Part shown: positions 1 to 7,295 of the stretch, in pieces | Layout: each line of letters begins with the position of its first letter | Numbering within the stretch: position 1 is the first letter of the stretch | Assembly (NCBI GenBank): GCA_947178085.1 | Contig: CAMWWS010000098.1 | Location: 1 to 8,783, forward strand | DNA from: an uncultured Lachnospiraceae bacterium | Lineage (GTDB): Bacteria; Bacillota_A; Clostridia; Lachnospirales; Lachnospiraceae | DNA length: 8,783 nt | Direction of reading: 5' to 3' | The notes under the pieces: model-generated | The model's database searches: none | What the model saw: the letters and a program-made list of their open reading frames with translations, nothing else | Told to the model about the DNA's origin: nothing | Program-made: the position numbers and the translations under genes

Positions 1-60
1 CATCAAGTCAGCCGATTCCTGCTCGAGTTTCGCTGCCAGAGCCGCTTTTTTTTCATCCAT
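1..60 (-). CDS. N-terminal fragment of a gene, probably ABC sugar transporter permease (partial)
   Basis: Only 20 codons are present, reading MDEKKAALAAKLEQ..., and the gene runs off the left edge of the window. The start at 60 is supported by a purine-rich ribosome binding site (AAAGGGTGG, minus strand, 71-79) with about 10 bases of spacing, and by the open frame to the edge. The visible residues are charged and alanine-rich, as expected of the cytoplasmic leader before the first membrane helix of a permease, but no membrane segment is in view. The identity is inferred from position: it follows a CUT1-type sugar-binding protein on the same strand, 86 bases downstream, where such operons normally carry the first of two permeases. 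Another gene cannot be excluded. The gene call is fairly safe; the function is a guess. Confidence 0.45.
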   Translation of the reverse strand, partial: MDEKKAALAAKLEQESADLM

Positions 61-91
61 GCTATAACCCCCACCCTTTCTGCTGATAGCT

Positions 92-115
92 AGGGCTGGT
101 TATTACACCAGCCCC
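92..115 (-). other. Intercistronic stem-loop between binding-protein and downstream gene
   Basis: GGGCTGG (93-99) and CCAGCCC (108-114) form a perfect 7-bp GC-rich stem with an 8-base loop, extended by one G-U pair on the transcribed strand. It lies 32 bases beyond the stop codon of the binding-protein gene and before the ribosome binding site of the next gene. No U-run follows it on the minus strand, so it is not a classic intrinsic terminator. Such hairpins behind sugar-binding-protein genes (for example malE-malF in enteric bacteria) protect or process the mRNA so that the binding protein is made in excess over the permease. That role here is inferred. Confidence 0.55.
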
Positions 116-146
116 AAGTATCATCTTATGGATTTTTAATAATTCT

Positions 147-1544
147 TTACTGTCCTAAAACTTTTCCGACTTCCTCATTCATTGCTGCGATTCCATCGTC
201 AATGCTCATTTCCTGATTCATGATGGATTTGTGGTAAGTATCAAGAATATCATTAATTTCTGATACATTCTCAGCATAAGGAACTTCCAGATACAGATTG
301 GAAACATTCAACGCTTCCTTACTTTCAGCATCAGTCGGGAATCCATCTATGCCGGAAATAATACCTGCAACTTCATCATTCATAAGTGCCGGAAAGTTAC
401 CTGTTTCAGCCATAACTTTTGCACCTTCAGCACCTGATACCCACTGTACGAATTTGAAAGCTTCGTCTTTGTTATCTGATACGCTTGTTACGGAAAGACC
501 TGTAATCGTACCGAGTGTGGAACCTGCCTCTACGCCGTCTGCATGAGGATATTTTACCATACCCCAGTTACCGCACAAGGATGCATCATACTCGCCGCTC
601 TTAATATTGGCAATCAGAGTGGAAATGTACCATGAACCCATATTCATCATAGCTACATCACCGCCGGAGAATGCTGCTGAATAATGCAGACCTTCTGCAC
701 TCAGATCAGCGTAATTTCTACAAATCTGGTCTGCTTCCTGATTAAGTACCATTTCATAATAAGGCTTGAAGTAATCATAGTTTCCATCCAGAATGGAATG
801 TTTTCCGTCAAGTACACCGAATAACTGTACGGCACTTCTCCATGTATGGTAATGTGTACCATAAATCTGTGAACCGAAAGTCGGGTCTGCAACTTTTCTT
901 GCCAATGCATCATACTCATCAAATGTCATGTCATTTGTCGGATAATCAACGCCTGCTGCATCAAAAATGTCTTTGTTGTAGAAAACTACCCAGAAGTCAT
1001 TTCTGAAAGGAAGTTCATAAAGGCTTCCGTTTACGGTAATCTGCTTATCTACGCCGCCGTACTGGCCAAGGTCGATACCTGCTGCCGAAATATAGCTGTC
1101 AAGAGGCTCCAGTGTGTTCTTGGAAACCAATGTTGCATATCCCGGAACGTCTTTGATGGTAACAACGTCGAAATCAGAACCGCTTCCTGATAATTCCGTT
1201 GCAAGGACTGTCATATAATCAGCTGCGCCTAAATCTACCATTTCAAGCGTTACATTCGGGTTTGCAGCTTCATAAGCATCCTTTAACGCATTCCAGTAAG
1301 GAGTTGAATCCTTATCCCAAATAGCCCATTTAAGGTTAACTGCCTCACCTGTACCTGCGCCTGTGTCAGCAGCGGGCTCGCTCTGTGTTGTGTCTGCCGG
1401 TGTTGTGTCAGACTGAGCCGGCGTGGTCTGTGTATTGTCCGGTGCCGGGGTCGTACTACCTTCATTACCGCTATTACCGCATCCTGCCAGTAAACCGGTC
1501 AGCATTGCTGCTGTAAGCAATACGCTTATTACTTTTTTCTTCAT
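147..1544 (-). CDS. ABC transporter extracellular sugar-binding lipoprotein (family 1, CUT1 type)
   Basis: This 465-residue protein captures a carbohydrate outside the cell and delivers it to an ABC permease. Residues 1-22 are a lipoprotein signal: a MKKK basic start, a hydrophobic core and the lipobox LAGC with the lipidated cysteine at 22. Residues 23-69 are a low-complexity linker rich in Thr, Pro, Asp, Ser and Gln that tethers the domain to the membrane. The binding domain begins near 70 (NLKWAIWDKD) and shows typical family features: ...YEAANPNVTLE, a DFDVVTIKDVPGY segment, and W/Y-rich stretches such as NDFWVVFYNKDIFDAAGVDYP. The length fits the family. The start is fixed by the ribosome binding site AGGGAGGA (1553-1560), 8 bases upstream. 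It is divergent from the sensor kinase and is probably activated by that two-component system. The sugar specificity cannot be read from the sequence; linkage to a heparinase-like lyase suggests an oligosaccharide containing uronic acid. Confidence 0.93.
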   Translation of the reverse strand: MKKKVISVLLTAAMLTGLLAGCGNSGNEGSTTPAPDNTQTTPAQSDTTPADTTQSEPAADTGAGTGEAVNLKWAIWDKDSTPYWNALKDAYEAANPNVTLEMVDLGAADYMTVLATELSGSGSDFDVVTIKDVPGYATLVSKNTLEPLDSYISAAGIDLGQYGGVDKQITVNGSLYELPFRNDFWVVFYNKDIFDAAGVDYPTNDMTFDEYDALARKVADPTFGSQIYGTHYHTWRSAVQLFGVLDGKHSILDGNYDYFKPYYEMVLNQEADQICRNYADLSAEGLHYSAAFSGGDVAMMNMGSWYISTLIANIKSGEYDASLCGNWGMVKYPHADGVEAGSTLGTITGLSVTSVSDNKDEAFKFVQWVSGAEGAKVMAETGNFPALMNDEVAGIISGIDGFPTDAESKEALNVSNLYLEVPYAENVSEINDILDTYHKSIMNQEMSIDDGIAAMNEEVGKVLGQ

Positions 1545-1591
1545 CTGTTATATCCTCCCTTTAAAAAATTTATAGATACCGCTTTGGATAA

Positions 1592-1633
1592 CTATGTTAC
1601 CAGTATAATGTTTCGCTATTTCCAATAACATAG
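1592..1633. repeat. Inverted repeat over the binding-protein promoter, operator-like
   Basis: CTATGTTA (1592-1599) is repeated as its exact reverse complement TAACATAG (1626-1633), with a 26-base gap. The putative -10 box of the binding-protein promoter (1602-1607) lies between the arms, and the outer arm falls in the -35 region. An 8-bp perfect repeat in AT-rich DNA could occur by chance, but its placement over a promoter makes it a candidate operator. It could be a binding site for a regulator or simply fortuitous. Confidence 0.35.
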
Positions 1634-1665
1634 AATTTTTTCTCATTTCATTCACAATTTATTCA
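1602..1665 (-). promoter_or_regulatory. Putative promoter of the binding-protein operon with upstream direct repeat
   Basis: On the minus strand a good -10 box, TATACT (1602-1607), lies about 58 bases upstream of the start codon, but there is no recognisable -35 box at the proper distance. That is the usual picture of a promoter depending on an activator. Farther upstream, TGAAT occurs twice in the same orientation (1650-1654 and 1661-1665), 11 bases apart, about one helical turn, roughly 55 to 70 bases before the inferred start of transcription. This is where an AraC-type regulator such as the neighbouring YesN-like protein could bind. The -10 match is seen directly; the activator site is inferred. 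Confidence 0.35.
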
Positions 1666-1761
1666 TCTTTTTATATAATATATATTTTTTTTGAAAAAGA
1701 TATACTATTTATTCCACTTTCTCTCTCTTCCTATATTTACTTTCCCCAAATCATTCTATTA

Positions 1762-1770
1762 TGTTAAAAT
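1762..1770 (+). promoter_or_regulatory. Putative extended -10 promoter for the sensor kinase-regulator-lyase operon
   Basis: TGTTAAAAT is an extended -10 element (TG-N-TAAAAT) about 68 bases before the kinase start codon, which gives an inferred leader of about 60 bases. No clear -35 box is seen at the right spacing; TTTACT (1736-1741) is a partial match but too far from this box. The preceding 100 bases are rich in T and C on the plus strand. The plus-strand kinase start and the absence of another promoter match in the region support the placement, but the sequence match alone is modest. Confidence 0.3.
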
Positions 1771-1837
1771 ATTGAAGGAATTAAGATTTTCCAAAGAATG
1801 TCTCTGACGAGTCATTTTTCTTGAAGCGGAGCACTTT

Positions 1838-3682
1838 ATGAAGAAACTTATTATAATAAAAGACAAACTGCATAAGTATTTCTGTACAATACGTGCCCGT
1901 ATTTTATTATGTACTATCTCTCTTATTGCCCTCATATGCATTATCATTACTTCCATCAGCTATTTCCTGGTGTCCAAAAATCTACGGCAGAATCTGATCC
2001 AGACATCGGAAACAAGGCTCTCTTTTTTATGTGAGTCTATTGACGCCAATGTAAGCAATGTGAACAATTTCATACGTGTCTGTCAGGTCAGCACCAAAAT
2101 CATTAATTTTGTAAAAGAGAAAAATCCTTCCGGCAATCAGTCAAAGCGTGAAGCGCACGATTTCGTTATGGAGAACTATACTTCCAACGCAAAACTGCCT
2201 TCCCAGCTCATCCGCATGGTTATCATAAGCAAATCCCGGAAAGATATCGTGCAGGTTGTGGAACCGCCTTATTCTTCTATTACAATTTCCGCCGATGCCA
2301 TATGTTCACTTCCTTATTTTGAGGTACTTCATGAACATATGGGGGAAATTGCTGCCGGAATTTTGCCGGATTCATTCTGTACTGCCAGGGAAATACCGAT
2401 GATACCTGTTCTTAATCCGATTGAACATCCTTATAAAGCGGAAGAAATCGGTTATATTTTTACGGAAATGTCAACCTCTGTCATTACCGATCCTATACGA
2501 AATTATCTGTCAGAGAGAGACAGCCGGTTTTTCTTCTATATAAATGACCATTTGTACCAATTCCGGGATGCAATGCTCGTTCCGTATGAAGACACTTTTG
2601 AAGTTATAGAAGATCTGTCATATCTGTCGCTGAATCCGAATACCCGCATTCAGGCGGTCCGTATTCGGAACGAAAGGGAAGAAACGGAAACTCTTACCAT
2701 TATCACACTCCCGCTTAACACGAAAGGCTGGTATATCGCTGAATGTGTTGACGAATCCCGTCTTATCGAGGATGTGTTCAATATTCTTTTTACAATTGTA
2801 TTGATTACCATTGCCGCCGCAGGCAGCATCGGAATTTTTCTGTCATGGTTCCTGTCACGAACCGTCAATGTACCTGTAAAACAGTTACAAGCCAGAATAA
2901 GACGTATAGAAAACGGCGATTTTTCAAGAGATCTGTCAACTGAATGGCCACATGAACTCGGAGACATAGGCAAAACAATTAACGACCTGTCGGAAAACGT
3001 ATTTCTTTTGATGAATCAACAGCTTGAAGATGAACGCCAGAAAAGAGAATATGAATACAAAATGCTGCAAAGCCAGATAAATCCGCACTTTCTTTATAAT
3101 ACGTTAAATTCCATCAAATGGATGGCTACCATTCAGAATTCACCGGGTATCGCAGAAATGACGACATCGCTCTCCCGCCTGCTCAAAGATATTTCCAAGG
3201 GTGCTACCAGCCTCGTCACCATCAAACACGAGCTGGACCTGATCAACGATTATTTTATCATTCAGCAATACCGCTATGGAGGCACGATTACTTTGAGCTT
3301 CAACGTGGAAGACGATAAACTGCTCTCATGCAGTATTTTAAAGTTCACACTCCAACCGCTTGTGGAAAATGCTATTTTTCACGGAATCGAGCCAAAGGGA
3401 ACTGCCGGAAGCATCGTTATCCATATCTATCAGGATGAAGCGGAAGATATCCATATCGATGTGACCGATGACGGCGTCGGTATGGAGCCGGAACTCGCCA
3501 ACCGTCTGCTCCAAATGGAAGCTCCTGTTTCCTCTTCCTTCTTTAAGGAAATCGGCGTCAGCAACGTACACAAACGGCTTCAATATGAATTCGGTGAGCA
3601 GTATGGCATTTCAATTCAAAGTGAAAAAGGAAAATTTACGACTATATCAATTTTACTGCCTTTCAGGGAGGAGAATATATGA
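1838..3682 (+). CDS. YesM-like sensor histidine kinase (LytS/YesM family)
   Basis: This membrane sensor kinase of 614 residues detects an extracellular signal, probably a glycan fragment or the loaded binding protein, and phosphorylates the regulator encoded next. Membrane helix 1 spans about residues 22-45. An extracytoplasmic sensing domain covers about 46-312 and contains five cysteines (65, 82, 156, 181, 303). Helix 2 is at about 313-340. A HAMP linker follows at about 341-394 (RIRRIENGDFSR). The His-kinase domain (PF06580 type) carries LQSQINPHFLYNTLN with the phosphoacceptor His417. The ATPase domain shows the N box LQPLVENAIFHG (505-516, Asn511), DDGVGM (544-549) and GVSNVHKRL (573-581). 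The length is normal for the family and all key residues are present. The start has a GGAG ribosome binding site (1828-1831) 6 bases upstream. The stop overlaps the regulator start by 4 bp (ATGA), which implies translational coupling. The ligand is unknown. Confidence 0.94.
   Translation: MKKLIIIKDKLHKYFCTIRARILLCTISLIALICIIITSISYFLVSKNLRQNLIQTSETRLSFLCESIDANVSNVNNFIRVCQVSTKIINFVKEKNPSGNQSKREAHDFVMENYTSNAKLPSQLIRMVIISKSRKDIVQVVEPPYSSITISADAICSLPYFEVLHEHMGEIAAGILPDSFCTAREIPMIPVLNPIEHPYKAEEIGYIFTEMSTSVITDPIRNYLSERDSRFFFYINDHLYQFRDAMLVPYEDTFEVIEDLSYLSLNPNTRIQAVRIRNEREETETLTIITLPLNTKGWYIAECVDESRLIEDVFNILFTIVLITIAAAGSIGIFLSWFLSRTVNVPVKQLQARIRRIENGDFSRDLSTEWPHELGDIGKTINDLSENVFLLMNQQLEDERQKREYEYKMLQSQINPHFLYNTLNSIKWMATIQNSPGIAEMTTSLSRLLKDISKGATSLVTIKHELDLINDYFIIQQYRYGGTITLSFNVEDDKLLSCSILKFTLQPLVENAIFHGIEPKGTAGSIVIHIYQDEAEDIHIDVTDDGVGMEPELANRLLQMEAPVSSSFFKEIGVSNVHKRLQYEFGEQYGISIQSEKGKFTTISILLPFREENI
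3665..3673 (+). promoter_or_regulatory. Strong ribosome binding site of the response regulator inside the kinase gene
   Basis: AGGGAGGAG lies 5 bases before the regulator ATG and within the last codons of the kinase. Together with the ATGA stop-start overlap it fixes the regulator start and suggests that both proteins are made from one transcript in coupled fashion. Confidence 0.8.
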
Positions 3683-5289
3683 TTAAGCTGATTATTGCCG
3701 ATGATGAGCCTCTTGTTCAGGCGGGCATAAAGTCAATGATAAGCTGGGAAGATTACAATATCGGTATCGTCGGCACCGCATCCAATGGCGCCGCCGCATA
3801 CGAGCTGATTTTGGAGCATTCACCGGAAATTGTCATAACCGATATCAAAATGCCGGTTATGAGCGGCTTAGAGCTTGCTAAAAAATGCCATGAGGAAGGG
3901 AGAAAACTTCCTCTGTTCATCATTCTTACAAGCTATGAAGAATTTAACTTCGTTAAAGAGGCCTTAACTTATCAGGTTGTAGATTATTTGATCAAACTTG
4001 AGTTGACACCTGAAGTACTTCTTGAGACGGTTCAAAAAGCAATTGAGCGCATTCCGGAACAGCAGCACCCACAGACTGCCGCACAACTTCCGGACAATAT
4101 CTACCTTATCCGGGAACAGTTCTATACCCGTCTTATTTTCAACCTGTTTGAATCGGAAGAACAGTTTACGGCACAGGCTCAGAACCTGAACATTGATTTT
4201 TCATATGAATCTTTTGCCATAAGCTATGTAGAAATAAAAAGCGAAAAGCTTGCCCATATGTCAAATGACAAACAGCTCAATCTCTATACAAGCAGCCTTC
4301 AGATGGTGAGCGAACTGGTCTCCAAATATATTCCCTGTCATGTGCTTTCTTTGGACACCAGACATTTTTGTGTCATTTTCTTTCTGACGGCAGAAATGGC
4401 GGCAGACCACAAGAATCTCATTAGGAATACGCTTAGGCAGGTGTCTGCCATGCTGTTCAATTATTACAGTGTGAATATTCACGCCAGTATAGGTTCTATT
4501 GTAAATTCTCCGCTGCAAATGTACGCTTCCTATCAGGATGCCAGACAGACCTTCGCACAGGTCAATGAGGAAACGCCTATCCTCTTCTTAGAGGATATAG
4601 CAGAAAACGAACCCTTAAAGAATATATTCAACATTTCACTTTTTAAGGAAGACATTCTGAAAGCCTATGCAGAATATGACGAAACTGCGCTTTATGATAC
4701 CTTTACTTCTATCATAGACCTTTTTGAGGGACAGAAAGCGAATTATGTACAGGTGTTGGATGCCGCCAGCAATATTCTGTATCTTTCCCTTTCTCTTCTC
4801 GGAAACGGTGAACAGCTTGTATCAGATATTTTTCAGGATAAAAGCAACGGCTACCGCTCCCTTTATGAGATGACAAATACGGAACAGATTTTAGAATGGA
4901 TGAAGTTACTTCGCGACGGTCTGTGCGAAAGCTTTAAAGTACACAACAAAGATTATAAGAACCATATTGTCATGAATGTAAAAAAATATATCAATGAACA
5001 TATTGAAGAAAAGCTTACCTTAAACAAAGTCGCCGGTAAATTTAATATAAGCCCCAATTACCTAAGCGTTCTTTTTTCCAAGAATAACGATATAGGCTTT
5101 TCTGATTATATTAACCAGAGCAAAATCGATGCTGCCAAGAAGATGATGACGGGCGGAGACTACAAAATTTATGAAATCTCCGACAGGCTCGGCTTCGAAA
5201 GCGCTTTTTATTTCAGTCGTGTATTTAAAAAGGTGACAGGCATGTCACCAAGAGATTACATTAACCAGAATCCGCAGAACGGAATCTGA
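3679..5289 (+). CDS. YesN-like response regulator with AraC-type DNA-binding domain
   Basis: This 536-residue cytoplasmic transcription regulator is the partner of the upstream kinase. The receiver domain (about 1-120) has the acidic pair Asp8-Asp9, the phosphoacceptor Asp55 in VITDIKMPVMSG, Thr84 in LTSYEEF and the conserved Lys106. The central region (about 130-410) has little obvious similarity, but HASIGSIVNSPLQMYASYQDA (268-288) resembles the degenerate GGDEF-like segment known from this type of regulator. The C-terminal AraC domain (about 429-530) has two helix-turn-helix units: LTLNKVAGKFNISPNYLS (446-463) and the signature IYEISDRLGFESAFYFSRVFK (497-517), followed by TGMSPRDY. Regulators of this class usually activate nearby sugar-transport and glycan-lyase genes; the likely targets are the divergent binding-protein operon and perhaps this operon itself. 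The lyase follows after 41 bases on the same strand. Confidence 0.94.
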   Translation: MIKLIIADDEPLVQAGIKSMISWEDYNIGIVGTASNGAAAYELILEHSPEIVITDIKMPVMSGLELAKKCHEEGRKLPLFIILTSYEEFNFVKEALTYQVVDYLIKLELTPEVLLETVQKAIERIPEQQHPQTAAQLPDNIYLIREQFYTRLIFNLFESEEQFTAQAQNLNIDFSYESFAISYVEIKSEKLAHMSNDKQLNLYTSSLQMVSELVSKYIPCHVLSLDTRHFCVIFFLTAEMAADHKNLIRNTLRQVSAMLFNYYSVNIHASIGSIVNSPLQMYASYQDARQTFAQVNEETPILFLEDIAENEPLKNIFNISLFKEDILKAYAEYDETALYDTFTSIIDLFEGQKANYVQVLDAASNILYLSLSLLGNGEQLVSDIFQDKSNGYRSLYEMTNTEQILEWMKLLRDGLCESFKVHNKDYKNHIVMNVKKYINEHIEEKLTLNKVAGKFNISPNYLSVLFSKNNDIGFSDYINQSKIDAAKKMMTGGDYKIYEISDRLGFESAFYFSRVFKKVTGMSPRDYINQNPQNGI

Positions 5290-5330
5290 GCATAAAATTT
5301 GCAGGTCGGGAAAGGAGCAAGGATATTAAT

Positions 5331-7268
5331 ATGTTCTACGAAATCGCTGAAAATTATAAGGATACTTTCAGACCATTCTCTCTCTATCCGCCGATTACGG
5401 ACAGAAACGCCTGGGAGGGACTGGATGAGGAATGGAAAAGTAAGTCTCTGGCTCTCGGCGAGAGCTATTTACATTTCGATTTTCCGTCCTTAACGGCTAC
5501 CGACTTTATGGATTTCACAAGGAGCGGAAACCGGGTTCGTTACGAAACAAAATGTTTCTCCAAGCGGCATGCCCTGAACGCTCTGGTACTGGCGGAATGT
5601 GTGGAAAATAAAGGACGTTTTCTGGATGATATAATCAACGGCATCTTTTCTATATGTGAAGAAAGCGCCTGGCAGCTTCCGCCCCATAACAGCTACATTA
5701 GGGATACTCCGCAGCTTCTTTTACCGGACAGCACGGCTCCTGTTCTGGATCTTTTTGCATGCGAAAGCGGCGCAGTTCTTTCCACCGCCTGCTATCTTCT
5801 GGAAAGCATTCTCGATGGGGTCAGTCCATTTATTACAAAGCGAATCCGCCATGAACTGGAACAGCGGATTTTCATTCCCTATCTGGAATCCCATTTCTGG
5901 TGGATGGGAAACGGAAAAGAACCGATGAACAATTGGACTGTCTGGTGCACACAGAATGTACTGCTATCCGTCTTCTTACAGAATAATGACAAATCTGAAG
6001 CCGCAAAAAAAAGTACCGCTGCTTTCAAGTCTGCCGTCCTTCGAAAAGCCTGCCGGAGCATAGACTTCTTTTTAGCGGAATACGGAGAGGATGGCTGCTG
6101 TGACGAGGGTGCACAATACTATCGTCATGCCGGACTATGCCTGTTCAACGCTATGGAAATTCTGAATGAGGTAACAAACGACGCTTTCTTAGGTCTATAT
6201 AAAGAATCAAAAATCAGGAACATTGCAGCCTACATCTACAATGTTCATATTAGTGATAAATATTATGTAAACTTCGCTGACTGTTCTCCTGTCGCAGGAC
6301 GTTCAGGCGTCAGGGAATTTCTCTTTGCCATGCGTACAGACAACGCAGGTATGGCTACCTTTGCTGCCGCTGATTTTCTTGCAGGAATTCCGGAAACCCT
6401 TCTGCTTCCCGATGAAAACAATCTCTACTACCGGCTGCAGAATGCCTTCACAGTCCGGGAAATTAAGACCTATGCAGTCTCATCTCCGGTTTCTGCGGAA
6501 ACCGCAGCAGATTCTACTCAGACAGACATCACAAGAACTATGTCCGGACCCGATATCTATTATCCCAGCGTCGGTATCTTTCTTGCCAGGGACGATTCTC
6601 TTTGTCTTGCAGTCAAAGCAGGCGATAACGGCGACAGCCATAACCACAATGATACCGGAAGCTTTACTGTTTATAAAAAAGGAACTCCATTGATTATTGA
6701 CGTGGGCGTCGAGAGCTACACAAAGAAAACCTTTTCTCCGCAGCGATATGAAATCTGGACCATGCAGTCCGCATACCATAATCTGCCGACGATAAACGGG
6801 TATATGCAAAAAGACGGAGAATCCTACGGTTCGCGAAATGTCAGTTATCAATTGGGTGACGATATGTGCTGTATAGAAATGGATATTGCCGCCGCTTATC
6901 CTACAGAAGCCGGACTTATTTCCTATAAGCGGAAAGCGTCACTGATTAAGAGTCGTGAAATCGTAATTAATGATAATTTCGTGCTCCGCGACGGCAATTC
7001 CGACAATGTTGTCATAAGCCTGATGACTTACGAAAAGCCGATTATTGCAGGAAACGACGCCGGCAATGTCAATATAAACGAATCGGAATCAGCTGTGCTC
7101 ACATTCCATATCGGCAGTGCCGGAACACTGTGCTTAAAAGGCGGCCGGCTTGCACGGATAGAGACCATCCCGGTTACCGATGCACGGCTCCGGACGGCAT
7201 GGGAACACGAAATCTACAGAATTTTAATTGATGTCATTGGCACAGAGCTTAAGATGCGGATTTTCTGA
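5331..7268 (+). CDS. Heparinase II/III-like polysaccharide lyase, predicted cytoplasmic
   Basis: This 645-residue protein belongs to the heparinase II/III-like fold, whose members cleave uronic-acid-containing glycans by beta-elimination. The N-terminal part (about 1-380) matches the helical toroid, with RYETKCFSKRHALNALVLAEC and KGRFLDDIINGIFSICEES. MNNWTVWCTQN (199-209) carries the family Asn (200 or 201), and DGCCDEGAQYYRHAG (254-268) carries Glu259 and the candidate catalytic Tyr263/264. The C-terminal beta-sheet part has HNHNDTGSF (437-445), with the candidate His437/His439, then LIIDVGVESYT, RYEIW and SAYHNLPTINGY. The set resembles the Asn-Tyr-His arrangement known from several lyase families; the exact assignment is inferred. 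No signal peptide is present, so it should act inside the cell on imported oligosaccharides. The start is set by AAGGA (5319-5323) 7 bases upstream, with a second AAAGGAG at 5311-5317, and no other start codon exists back to the preceding stop. The CAZy family and the substrate cannot be fixed by eye. Confidence 0.88.
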   Translation: MFYEIAENYKDTFRPFSLYPPITDRNAWEGLDEEWKSKSLALGESYLHFDFPSLTATDFMDFTRSGNRVRYETKCFSKRHALNALVLAECVENKGRFLDDIINGIFSICEESAWQLPPHNSYIRDTPQLLLPDSTAPVLDLFACESGAVLSTACYLLESILDGVSPFITKRIRHELEQRIFIPYLESHFWWMGNGKEPMNNWTVWCTQNVLLSVFLQNNDKSEAAKKSTAAFKSAVLRKACRSIDFFLAEYGEDGCCDEGAQYYRHAGLCLFNAMEILNEVTNDAFLGLYKESKIRNIAAYIYNVHISDKYYVNFADCSPVAGRSGVREFLFAMRTDNAGMATFAAADFLAGIPETLLLPDENNLYYRLQNAFTVREIKTYAVSSPVSAETAADSTQTDITRTMSGPDIYYPSVGIFLARDDSLCLAVKAGDNGDSHNHNDTGSFTVYKKGTPLIIDVGVESYTKKTFSPQRYEIWTMQSAYHNLPTINGYMQKDGESYGSRNVSYQLGDDMCCIEMDIAAAYPTEAGLISYKRKASLIKSREIVINDNFVLRDGNSDNVVISLMTYEKPIIAGNDAGNVNINESESAVLTFHIGSAGTLCLKGGRLARIETIPVTDARLRTAWEHEIYRILIDVIGTELKMRIF

Positions 7269-7295
7269 TAAAAATTTATCCTTATTTTTTATCAG
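7265..7295. terminator. AT-rich inverted repeat between convergent genes, possible bidirectional terminator
   Basis: CTGATAAAAA (7265-7274) and TTTTTATCAG (7286-7295) are perfect 10-base reverse complements separated by 11 bases. The repeat overlaps the stop codons of both convergent genes: the lyase TGA at 7266-7268 and the DUF1836 TAA at 7282-7284. The stem is weak in GC, but the A-run and T-run in the arms give U-rich RNA in both directions. This is a plausible shared terminator, though not of the classic GC-stem type. No other terminator is seen in the 13-base gap between the genes. Confidence 0.5.

Noticed and set aside
1604..1609. Perfect TATAAT on the plus strand as the kinase promoter
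   Set aside because: No -35 box lies at the right distance, and it would give a leader of more than 220 bases. A closer extended -10 element at 1762-1770 fits better.
1608..1625. Possible catabolite-repression (cre) site in the divergent promoter
   Set aside because: Alignment around the central CG gives too few matches to the TGWAANCGNTNWCA consensus.
1805..1814. Small palindrome TGACGAGTCA followed by a T-run before the kinase gene, as an attenuator
   Set aside because: The stem is only 4 bp with a 2-base loop, too short to fold stably.
6480..6851. 123-codon minus-strand open frame within the lyase gene
   Set aside because: It lies fully inside a clearly coding gene with conserved family motifs, shows no recognisable domain, and is a shadow frame.
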